Below, one piece after another: positions 7,652 through 14,998 of a stretch of 21,236 nt of DNA. Origin of the DNA: a bacterium (lineage in GTDB: Bacteria > UBP7 > UBA6624); contig PBAU01000004.1 of assembly GCA_002716355.1 (NCBI GenBank), positions 1 to 21,236 on the forward strand. Direction: 5' to 3'. The translations under genes were made by a program, and so were the position numbers. Positions within the stretch are counted from its first letter, which is position 1, and each line of letters starts with the position of its first letter. The notes under the pieces are model-generated. The model ran no database searches and had not been told where the DNA came from. It saw nothing but the letters and a program-made list of their open reading frames with translations.

Positions 7652-8608
7652 TTACATTCCTAACCTATGTTTATACCAATTAATTGTTTTTTCAATTCCT
7701 ATATCTAAAGATGTTTCTGCTTTAAACCCAATTTTTTCTTCAGCTTTTTTATTTGACAATACTCTACGTTTTTGACCTGATGGTTTATCCATATCGAATT
7801 TTATCTCAGGATCTGTATTGGTAATACTTAGAATTTTTCTTGCTAATTCATCTATAGAAACAAATTCTCCACTAGCTAGATTAATCGGATCTCCAACACA
7901 ATAATTTTCCATTGCAAGTAACATTCCTTTAGCCGCATCTTTTGCATAGATATATTCTCTAATCGGACTACCGTCCCCCCAAATTACAAAAGGATCCATT
8001 TTCTTAATTGCTTTCATTATTAGAGAGCCTAACGCATGTGCTGTTTCAAGATCATCACTATCTCTAGGACCATAAGAATTTGATGGTCTAACAATTGCTA
8101 TGTCCATCCCATATTCTTTGTGAAATGCTATTGCTTGTCTCTCTCCCATACGTTTTGACCATGAATATGATGCATGTGCTTCTGGTGGATTTCCTTTCCA
8201 TGCATCTCCTTCTTCGAGAGTTTTCTCATCATTTGGATAAATACAAGTACAACTCGCATAAAGAAATTTTTCAATTTTTTCATTTTTTGCACTTTCTAAA
8301 ATATTCCCATCCATGATGAGATTAGGGGTGAGTGTACTGGCAGGATGAGTGCTGGTTCTACCTAAGCCGCCTGTATATGCTGCTAAATGAAAAATATAAT
8401 CCATATCCTTCACTACATTATCTGAGAATTTCCTATCAGTCAAATCTCCCCGCATAATATCTAATTCTAATTTCTTTAATTCATCTGGAATCTCTCTTTC
8501 ATGTTCAATAATTCTGACATTTGCTCCTTTTTCTACTAGTAGTTCCACCAAATGAGAACCAATCATACCGGTTCCTCCTGTAACAAGAATTTTTTTATCA
8601 GAATACAT
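7652..8608 (-). CDS. GDP-L-fucose-synthase-like epimerase/reductase (extended SDR)
   Basis: The protein has TGGTGMIG at residues 10-17, SCTCIYP at 119-125, catalytic Y148/K152 in YSWSK, then RPSNSYGPRD and VIWGDGSPIREYIYAKD. The TCIYP segment with Ser and Cys, and the order of blocks, match GDP-4-keto-6-deoxymannose 3,5-epimerase-4-reductase (WcaG/Fcl/TSTA3) very well, including the NPPEAHASYSW region. By family it would epimerise and reduce a 4-keto-6-deoxy sugar to a 6-deoxy sugar such as L-fucose, using the product of the adjacent 4,6-dehydratase. Other WcaG relatives act as simple epimerases, so the exact product is open. It starts with ATG 1 bp after the aminotransferase stop, a translationally coupled arrangement. 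Confidence 0.83.
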   Translation of the reverse strand: MYSDKKILVTGGTGMIGSHLVELLVEKGANVRIIEHEREIPDELKKLELDIMRGDLTDRKFSDNVVKDMDYIFHLAAYTGGLGRTSTHPASTLTPNLIMDGNILESAKNEKIEKFLYASCTCIYPNDEKTLEEGDAWKGNPPEAHASYSWSKRMGERQAIAFHKEYGMDIAIVRPSNSYGPRDSDDLETAHALGSLIMKAIKKMDPFVIWGDGSPIREYIYAKDAAKGMLLAMENYCVGDPINLASGEFVSIDELARKILSITNTDPEIKFDMDKPSGQKRRVLSNKKAEEKIGFKAETSLDIGIEKTINWYKHRLGM

Positions 8609-8609
8609 C

Positions 8610-9716
8610 TTAATCTATAACCAATTTTCTAATAATATCTGTAATGTAGTCTTGTTCTTCTTCTGTCATCTTCAAAAATATTGGTAATCCTAACACTCTT
8701 TCTGAAATATCTTCGCATATTGGAAGCATTCCATTTGAAAAATTATATAATTTTTTATAAATTGGTTGTAAATGTAATGGAGGAAAATTTATTCTTGTTT
8801 CTACTCCATTGTTTTCTAATCCTATTCTAATTTTTTCTCTTAATTTATTATTTTTAAACAGAATTACGTATAACATGAATGTGTGTTTATTATAATTACG
8901 AATCGTTGGCGTAATAATTTCTGAAATTCCTTCCAATTTTTTATTATAATAGTCTGCTAATTGGTTTTTCTTATCTAATATTTCATCTATTCTTTTTAAT
9001 TGAGAAATACCTAGTGCTGCATTAGGATCAGGCATTTTTGCATTCCATCCTATTTCAACATGATGATATCTTCTATCTGCACCGTTTTTTCTTAAAATTT
9101 TACATTTTTCGGCTAATTCATTATCGTTTGTTACAATTAATCCTCCTTCTCCTGTATTCAGATTTTTATCTGGCCCAAATGAGAATCCGGTCATTGTACT
9201 AATTGAACCAACTTTTTTATTTTTATGAACTCCACCTAATGCAGGTGCTGCATCTTCAATTACCGCTAACCCATGTTTTTCGGCTATTTCATTAATCTCT
9301 AAAATCTCTGCGCTCTGTCCACCATAATCAATTGGCATTATTGCTTTTGTTTTTTCTGTTATTACCGCTTCAATCTTTTTTGGATCTAAGTTGAATGTAT
9401 CTGGTTCAATGTCCACAAATATTGGGTGTGCATTTCTTTGAATTATTACATTAGATGTTGCAGCAAACGTAAATGGAGTTGTAATTACTTCATCTCCATT
9501 TCCTATACCTAGTGCGTCTAATGATAAAAGCATAGATGATGTCCCAGAATTTACTGCAATAGCATTTTTTACACCCATATAGTCTGCCATTTTTTCTTCA
9601 AATTCCGTCACAATTGGACCTGGACCCAAATGATTCGTAATTACGGCATCATACATTGCCTGAGCATCTTCTTCTAAAACATTTGGTTGAGCCACCCTAA
9701 TCTTAAATTCAGCCAA
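8610..9716 (-). CDS. DegT/DnrJ/EryC1/StrS-type sugar aminotransferase (PLP)
   Basis: This is a PLP enzyme that would aminate a keto sugar nucleotide with glutamate as donor. It contains VNSGTSSMLLSL (phosphate-binding region), VIEDAAPALGG (Asp contacting the pyridine nitrogen) and FSFGPDKNLNTGEGG with the Schiff-base Lys at about 184. Family members usually read FSFHPTKN. The length of about 368 aa is normal. I place the start at TTG 9716, giving MAEFKIRVAQPN, because family N-termini begin this way. A TATA-like box at 9741-9750 sits about 29 bp upstream. An upstream in-frame TTG at 9761 would add 15 unconserved residues and lie before that box. It is the first gene of the operon; the likely substrate is the 4-keto-6-deoxy sugar made by the third gene. 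Confidence 0.9.
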   Translation of the reverse strand: MAEFKIRVAQPNVLEEDAQAMYDAVITNHLGPGPIVTEFEEKMADYMGVKNAIAVNSGTSSMLLSLDALGIGNGDEVITTPFTFAATSNVIIQRNAHPIFVDIEPDTFNLDPKKIEAVITEKTKAIMPIDYGGQSAEILEINEIAEKHGLAVIEDAAPALGGVHKNKKVGSISTMTGFSFGPDKNLNTGEGGLIVTNDNELAEKCKILRKNGADRRYHHVEIGWNAKMPDPNAALGISQLKRIDEILDKKNQLADYYNKKLEGISEIITPTIRNYNKHTFMLYVILFKNNKLREKIRIGLENNGVETRINFPPLHLQPIYKKLYNFSNGMLPICEDISERVLGLPIFLKMTEEEQDYITDIIRKLVID

Positions 9717-9740
9717 AACTATGTTTTTTAGACTCGTTTT

Positions 9741-9750
9741 GTATAATAAC
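9741..9750 (-). promoter_or_regulatory. TATA-like box for the aminotransferase operon
   Basis: The minus strand reads GTTATTATAC. Its core is about 29 bp upstream of the TTG at 9716, which fits a leaderless transcript and decides that start against the longer one at 9761. Confidence 0.5.
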
Positions 9751-9790
9751 TGTACGAACAATTTGTACCGTTTGTGAACAGTAGTAACGA

Positions 9791-9800
9791 TTATCTTTAA
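9791..9800 (+). promoter_or_regulatory. Weak TATA-like box for the GT2 gene at 9822
   Basis: TTATCTTTAA is centred about 25 bp upstream of the TTG start at 9822. The spacing fits, but the sequence is only weakly TATA-like. It shares the small divergent intergenic region with the aminotransferase promoter. Confidence 0.3.
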
Positions 9801-9821
9801 TCTCGTTAAGTTTTGATATAG

Positions 9822-10514
9822 TTGTCAACTGCAGTACTAATACTCACATTAAACGAAATTGATGGAATAAAGGTAATTTTACCTAAAATTGATAAATCTT
9901 GGGCAGAAGAAATAGTTGTTATTGATGGAGGTTCTACAGATGGAACTATTGAAGAAGCAAAAAAAATGGGTTTTAAGGTAATCGTACAAAAAAAACGTGG
10001 ACATGGTGATGCTATTGTAACTGGTGTTAATGCAACATCATCTGATAATATTGTAATTTTTGGCCCCGATGGGAATCATGAACCTGAAGAAATTCCAAGA
10101 TTAATAAAAAAAATAGAGGATGGTTTCGATCAAGTATTAATATCTAGATTTGGTAAAGGTTCAAAAAATTATGATGCAGTTGGAGTGAAAGGAAAATTAA
10201 TTGATTATTTTGGAAATAAAATGTTTGCATTTCTTGTCAATGTTTTTTTTGGTGGTCATTGGACTGATAGCTTAAATGAAAGTAGAATAATTTCAAGAAA
10301 AGCATTTTTTGATCTAGATTTTGATTCGTTACAAATGGGTTCAACACAATTAATGAGTATTAGAGGACTAAAGAAAAAACAAAAGATATGTGAATTAGTT
10401 GGGAATGAAGGTGCTCGTATTGGTGGTAAAAGGAAAATGCGTCCATTACATGTTGGTGCTGATCTTAGTAGACAAATATTATCTGAATTTTATTTTTGGT
10501 GTAAGAAAAAATGA
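9822..10514 (+). CDS. Glycosyltransferase family 2 without membrane tail
   Basis: A GT-A fold protein with a LILTLNEIDGI start, the nucleotide-binding DGGSTDGT at residues 35-42, a KRGHGDAIVTG helix start, and the metal-binding loop as GPDGNHEPEE at 81-90. The loop has one clear Asp where dolichyl-phosphate mannose synthases read D-x-D. At 230 aa it has the size of the minimal DPMS-like catalytic domain and no C-terminal transmembrane pair, so it should be soluble or only peripherally bound. It probably transfers a sugar to a polyprenyl phosphate or to a growing lipid-linked glycan. The start is TTG, directly where the first beta strand begins. The methyltransferase gene overlaps its stop by 4 bp, so the two are coupled. 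Confidence 0.82.
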   Translation: MSTAVLILTLNEIDGIKVILPKIDKSWAEEIVVIDGGSTDGTIEEAKKMGFKVIVQKKRGHGDAIVTGVNATSSDNIVIFGPDGNHEPEEIPRLIKKIEDGFDQVLISRFGKGSKNYDAVGVKGKLIDYFGNKMFAFLVNVFFGGHWTDSLNESRIISRKAFFDLDFDSLQMGSTQLMSIRGLKKKQKICELVGNEGARIGGKRKMRPLHVGADLSRQILSEFYFWCKKK

Positions 10515-11218
10515 AAACTGATGATTATGAATTTTATAAAGATTCTTTTGATATATTAGATAATAATTATGCTTTATGGATGAAAGAGAAAACTAATTTA
10601 TTGATTAAATTATTTGAAGGAAAAAAAATTGTTGAAGTTGGATGTGGAAATGGCTTATTATTAAAAAATTTTCCGAGAGATAAATTTGATTTTACAGGAA
10701 TTGATTTTTCAAAAGGCAATCTTCAACATGCAAAGAAAAAAAATCCTGATCTAAATTTTTTTCAAGCAGATCTTACAAAAAAATCTTCATGGAATGAACA
10801 TGAAAATAAATTTGATACTGTGCTTTGTTCAGAAGTACTAGAACATATTGAGGATGATGGTCTTGCGTTGACAATTTTAAATTCATTATTAAAAACAAAT
10901 GGTACGTTAGTTGTTACTGTTCCTGCATTTCCATTACTTTTGTCAAAATTTGACATAAAAGAGGGACATGTTCGTAGATATACAAAAAATTCTATATCTG
11001 AAATTGTAACTAACGCTGGCTTTATGATTGAAGAAATTAGATTTTGGAATGTCTTTGGTTTTTTTGGTTGGTTACTTTTTTTCAAAATTCTTAATCGTGG
11101 ATTTGAAGAATCCACTAATTCGTTTCTTTCTTCGTTAATGGGTAATTTTCTTAAAATTGAATCAAAGATAAAATTCCCTTTCGGACAGACAATTATCTTA
11201 AAAGCACGGAAATTATAA
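10511..11218 (+). CDS. Class I SAM-dependent methyltransferase
   Basis: SAM-binding motif I is VEVGCGNGLLL at about residues 41-51. Motif II is GIDFSKGNL, and the acidic FFQADL follows. The post-I strand VLCSEVLEHIED is the usual Methyltransf_11/UbiG-like signature. The C-terminal half has a GHVRRYTKNSI segment typical of this group and a hydrophobic stretch (about 180-195) that may sit against a membrane. At 235 aa it is normal. The ATG overlaps the GT2 stop (ATGA type), so it is probably translated together with that gene. Its substrate is not evident; methylation of the sugar or lipid handled by the neighbouring glycosyltransferases is the contextual inference. Confidence 0.85.
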   Translation: MKTDDYEFYKDSFDILDNNYALWMKEKTNLLIKLFEGKKIVEVGCGNGLLLKNFPRDKFDFTGIDFSKGNLQHAKKKNPDLNFFQADLTKKSSWNEHENKFDTVLCSEVLEHIEDDGLALTILNSLLKTNGTLVVTVPAFPLLLSKFDIKEGHVRRYTKNSISEIVTNAGFMIEEIRFWNVFGFFGWLLFFKILNRGFEESTNSFLSSLMGNFLKIESKIKFPFGQTIILKARKL

Positions 11219-11240
11219 TCAATGAAAAAATGTTCTCTAA

Positions 11241-11248
11241 TTTAAATA
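11241..11248 (+). promoter_or_regulatory. TATA box for the first GT-C gene (leaderless)
   Basis: TTTAAATA is centred about 26 bp upstream of the GTG start at 11271. This fits an archaeal promoter producing a message that starts at or near the GTG, and it supports that start. Confidence 0.5.
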
Positions 11249-11270
11249 GGAATCTAAAATGTGAATCAAC

Positions 11271-12920
11271 GTGTTAGTATCAGATCAGTCAATAAATTTC
11301 TCAAAAAAGAAAATTCTTTCAATATTGGTAATAGTTATGATAATTTCTTTAGGTTTCAAATTATACCTTATAGATTTCTCTTCACTACCTGTTGAAGATA
11401 CATATGGTTATGTGATTCGTGCCATTGCTCATACAAATGGAGATTTTTCTGAAAATGAACGAAAAACTTTGGGTTGGTCGATATTTCTTTCACCATTCAT
11501 GTTACTTTTGGATTCAACTGAACCATTAGATTACATCAATGCAGCTCGAATACTGAGTATTATTGTTTCAACGGTAACCATCTATCCCATGTATCTATTA
11601 GCAAGAAAATTCTTCAATGAAAAATTTTCTATTGCTGCATCTTGTTTGTTTGCATTTCAACCTCATCTAAATTATAATTCTGTACAGGGAATATCTGAAC
11701 CATTATTTATTCTTCTTTCAATTTTAAGTTTTTATTTCATATTGCATCAAGATAATAGAATAAAATATGTGGCATTTCTTACTGCAGGACTAATGTTCTG
11801 GGTAAGATTCAATGGTATTATCGTTTTAATTATTATTTCAATTTTATATTTCTACAATAGTAATTATTCAAAAAAACAAATTTCAAAATTTCTTCTTGCA
11901 TTATTTATTTTTATTCTTGTGCTTAGTCCAACTCTAATTCAACGGTATGATCAATTTGGTGATCCTCTCTATTTTTCTCAATCAAATACTATATTCTTAG
12001 AAAATTATGTTTCAGTTGTTGCAGAAAATACTGATATGGAAAATTATACTGCGTCAGATTATATTGAAGATAATGGAATTTTATCATTTTTTAATAAATT
12101 TGTGCTAAATGGTATTTTTAACATTGCACAATCAATCTATAAAATATTATTTCCTTACATGATTGTCTTATTCCCTATCGGAGTTTTCTTCTCTATTCGT
12201 GCATTTGATCAATCAAAAAAATTTCTTAAAAGTAATTGGATATGGATTTTTGCGTCACTAGGTGTATTTCTCATATATTTTTCAATTGTACCTGAAAAAA
12301 GATTATTGTACTTTCTTATACCTAATTTGATACTATTTTCAGTTATTCCTATTGAGCGATTAATAAAATATGGATTGAGTACATTTTCATTTAACAGAAA
12401 TCAAAAAAATATCTCATTCATAATTGTAATCTTAATAATATTGGTATTGTCTATTGTTTATACTTCTTATTATGAACTAACAGATAAAAAAACTGAAAAT
12501 GAGAAATTATTATTTTCTGAAATAATTAATAAAAAATTAAATGGAAAAATACTTGATGCTGGTTATACATTACAAAGTCTCATGTATGTTTCTTTGAATG
12601 AACCTGATAGTAATTTTAAAGAATTTGGTATATCTAAGAATGTTAACGATTGGTGGATTGGAACAAAAAATCTCAATGTAATCAATTTGTATGCAACTGA
12701 TTTTGAAAATTTTATTTTAGTTTCACAAGAAAATAATCTAAATTATCTATCAATAAATAAAGATGGAGTTAATATGGAATGGTATCCTTACTTAGAAGAT
12801 GTTTATGATAATGAAAATGATTTTCCTCAACTCAAAAAAATTTTTGATTCACAAGAGAATGGATTTGAAAATTTTCATGTAAAAATATTTGAAATACGTA
12901 ATGATGATTTTAAACCTTAA
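11271..12920 (+). CDS. GT-C membrane glycosyltransferase (ArnT/PMT-like, GT39/GT83 type)
   Basis: A polytopic membrane protein with about ten or more hydrophobic spans from residue 15 to about 385, then a soluble C-terminal part of about 150 residues facing outward. The first external loop holds VEDTYGY (E42/D43), the acidic motif expected for GT-C enzymes that use polyprenyl-phosphate sugars. This is followed by GWSIFLSP and the PMYLLARKFF/ASCLFAFQP blocks usual in ArnT-like proteins. Its last residues (FDSQENGFENFHVKIFEI) closely match those of the second GT-C protein at 14999-16609, so the two are paralogues. It likely transfers a sugar from a lipid carrier to a glycan, protein or lipid outside the membrane. 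The GTG start is supported by the TATA box at 11241-11248. Confidence 0.82.
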   Translation: MLVSDQSINFSKKKILSILVIVMIISLGFKLYLIDFSSLPVEDTYGYVIRAIAHTNGDFSENERKTLGWSIFLSPFMLLLDSTEPLDYINAARILSIIVSTVTIYPMYLLARKFFNEKFSIAASCLFAFQPHLNYNSVQGISEPLFILLSILSFYFILHQDNRIKYVAFLTAGLMFWVRFNGIIVLIIISILYFYNSNYSKKQISKFLLALFIFILVLSPTLIQRYDQFGDPLYFSQSNTIFLENYVSVVAENTDMENYTASDYIEDNGILSFFNKFVLNGIFNIAQSIYKILFPYMIVLFPIGVFFSIRAFDQSKKFLKSNWIWIFASLGVFLIYFSIVPEKRLLYFLIPNLILFSVIPIERLIKYGLSTFSFNRNQKNISFIIVILIILVLSIVYTSYYELTDKKTENEKLLFSEIINKKLNGKILDAGYTLQSLMYVSLNEPDSNFKEFGISKNVNDWWIGTKNLNVINLYATDFENFILVSQENNLNYLSINKDGVNMEWYPYLEDVYDNENDFPQLKKIFDSQENGFENFHVKIFEIRNDDFKP

Positions 12921-12946
12921 TTTCATTTATTATTAAAAATCTGTAA
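12921..12946. terminator. Bidirectional AT-rich terminator region
   Basis: A 26 bp spacer between convergent genes. It gives a T-rich tract on the plus strand (TTTCATTTATTATT) and, through AAAAA at 12934-12938, a T-run on the minus strand. It is suitable for archaeal termination in both directions, but the evidence is only compositional. Confidence 0.3.
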
Positions 12947-14938
12947 TTATATTCCCATTGTTGAATGTGTTGATTCAAAACTTTTTCCATCATTTTTATC
13001 TGAATTTCTGTCAACACGTGTATTGTCTATTCTTAGATTTTCAGGGTGACATTTGTAATCACGTGAACGTCTACCATACCAGATTGTTTTATAGCCCCAT
13101 TTTATGGGGTCCGTCTCGTCAATTGGATTTTTATAATTATATGTGGTCTTTTTTCCTATTAAACTAGAATTTTCTTCAGTGAAAAACTTTTTCCAATCAA
13201 ACTCAAAATCTGAAGTTTTTATTTCATCATTATAATCTCGCGTAGTAAGAATGAAAACCTGAAATTTAGCTAAATCTCTTAGTACATTTTCTGACTCGTT
13301 TAATCCACATTCTTTATCAACATAAGTAAGTAAATTAAAAATTGCATCTTGCAGTACATCTTTATCTCTTGTTAATCGTAACCAACTTGCTTCTTCAATT
13401 GGCCAAATTATATCTCCTAGATCTGCATCGTGATGATCCCATCCCTTTCCTGAATATCCATTATCTCTAAATTCAATGACTTTGTTTAATTCATCATTTA
13501 AAATTGAATCAGATTTTCGTGCATATTCTAAAAATTTTTCATAGAATGTAACAAATTGTAAATTATGTGTTTTATTAAAATAACTTGTAACATATTCTAA
13601 AATTCCGAGACTTTGTAATGTTAAAAATGACCACGAATAAAGATAAATTTCTTTTAATTCATCTAAAGAACACATATTATTTTCTGTAGCCAGATATTCA
13701 AATTCTTGAATCCCTCTATTATGAATTGAAGAATGAACTAACATTATTGGGGATTTCACCAATTTTATTCCATATTTTTCTCTGTATTCTGGAACATTCA
13801 TTGGTGCATTTGGCAGAACACTACAATGATAAATAAAAACTGTATCGATTTTTGTATGTGCAATATTTTCTAATCCTTGTTTAAATGTCTCTAGCGTTTC
13901 ACCTGGAAGTCCCATAATTAATTCAGTATATGTTGGAATATTATTTTCCCTAAACGTTGCTGTTAATTCTCCAAATGAATCAAATTTAATATTTGCTCGT
14001 TTCATAATGTTTAATGTATTAGTATCAAGTGATTGTACAGCTAGAGTAACTGCACCTAATACTCCACCTTCTTGTAACTCTTTTGCAATTGGAATGATTC
14101 TATCTGATGAATTCTTTGCCCATGCTGGTCTAATTCTTTCTGGAAAATGTTTTTTTAATGCAACCTCTTTTAATTTTTGTGCAATTTTAAAATCTCTTTC
14201 TTGAAAAATTCCGAAATTTGCATCACAACAATCTATGTATGGTATTTTATTATCGCCAAACCACTCGATTTCTTGAAATAATTTTGATTCTTCCCATTTT
14301 CTAACTCTGCTTTTTGTTGCACTTCCCCAGTCACAAAATGTACATTGATATGGACAACCTCTATTAGTTTCCCACGAAGAAATCCATTTTATTCCATCTA
14401 TTTTATCAACTAGTTCCCAAACTGTATTTGTTAAATATGGTGATGGTAGTTCATCTAAGTTACTAATTCTTTCTTGTGGCGCTGTTCTGAAATCTTTTGT
14501 TTCTATACCTTTAATTTGTGAATAATTTTTGTCTTTCAAATATGCAATAAGAATTTCTTCAAATACATATTCTCCTTCACCGTGGACAATTATATCCACA
14601 AAAGGATTTTCTTTAAAAAAATCTGGAGATAAATCTGGTATCTGTGGTCCGCCAAAAATTATAGTACATTCTGGATTTATCTTTTTTATTTCTCGTGCAA
14701 GATATGTTGTAATTTCCCAATTCCAAACATAACAAGAACAAAGCAAAATATCACTATTCTTACATTCTTGAATGTAATCCTCAACCTTATTTCTAAATAC
14801 AAAACTTTTCTCAAAACTAAAATTTGATGCTAATTCAGGTTTAGACTTGATATATGCTACAAGGGTTGCTATACTATATGGAAAATGAATCTGATCTCCA
14901 TATTGATAATTAAATTGTGAACTGTTAACTTTTATCAT
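12947..14938 (-). CDS. B12-binding-domain radical SAM protein
   Basis: The N-terminal half (about 1-160) resembles a cobalamin-binding Rossmann domain: IATLVAYIKS, ILLCSCYVWNWEITTYLAREIK, IIFGGPQIPDL and VDIIVHGEGEYVFEEIL. The radical SAM domain (about 185-400) has the 4Fe-4S cysteines C195, C199 and C202 in CPYQCTFC, followed by DCCDANFGIF and later TYTELIMGLPGET, both classic for this superfamily. The C-terminal part of about 260 residues, ending in WYGRRSRDYKCHPENL and a hydrophilic tail, is not one I recognise. Members of this class catalyse methylation of unactivated carbon or phosphorus, or ring chemistry. In this locus C-methylation of a sugar, or lipid modification, is only an inference. 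The ATG start has a TATA box 27 bp upstream. No cobalamin riboswitch is visible. Confidence 0.85.
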   Translation of the reverse strand: MIKVNSSQFNYQYGDQIHFPYSIATLVAYIKSKPELASNFSFEKSFVFRNKVEDYIQECKNSDILLCSCYVWNWEITTYLAREIKKINPECTIIFGGPQIPDLSPDFFKENPFVDIIVHGEGEYVFEEILIAYLKDKNYSQIKGIETKDFRTAPQERISNLDELPSPYLTNTVWELVDKIDGIKWISSWETNRGCPYQCTFCDWGSATKSRVRKWEESKLFQEIEWFGDNKIPYIDCCDANFGIFQERDFKIAQKLKEVALKKHFPERIRPAWAKNSSDRIIPIAKELQEGGVLGAVTLAVQSLDTNTLNIMKRANIKFDSFGELTATFRENNIPTYTELIMGLPGETLETFKQGLENIAHTKIDTVFIYHCSVLPNAPMNVPEYREKYGIKLVKSPIMLVHSSIHNRGIQEFEYLATENNMCSLDELKEIYLYSWSFLTLQSLGILEYVTSYFNKTHNLQFVTFYEKFLEYARKSDSILNDELNKVIEFRDNGYSGKGWDHHDADLGDIIWPIEEASWLRLTRDKDVLQDAIFNLLTYVDKECGLNESENVLRDLAKFQVFILTTRDYNDEIKTSDFEFDWKKFFTEENSSLIGKKTTYNYKNPIDETDPIKWGYKTIWYGRRSRDYKCHPENLRIDNTRVDRNSDKNDGKSFESTHSTMGI

Positions 14939-14961
14939 ATAATCTGGACCTCAAATTTATA

Positions 14962-14969
14962 ATTTATAA
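14962..14969 (-). promoter_or_regulatory. TATA box for the radical SAM gene
   Basis: The minus strand reads TTATAAAT, centred about 27 bp upstream of the ATG at 14938. The 60 bp gap to the preceding gene and this box suggest the radical SAM gene has its own leaderless promoter, even though it follows genes on the same strand. Confidence 0.5.
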
Positions 14970-14998
14970 TTTTCATATAATTTATTACTAAATTTCCT

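Noticed and set aside
9717-9761. 15-residue N-terminal extension of the aminotransferase from a TTG at 9761
   Set aside because: The extension matches nothing in the family, and the probable TATA box lies within it, so transcription should begin after that TTG.
14939-14998. Cobalamin riboswitch upstream of the B12 radical SAM gene
   Set aside because: The gap is only 60 bp of AT-rich DNA with a TATA box. There is no room or sequence for a B12-box aptamer.
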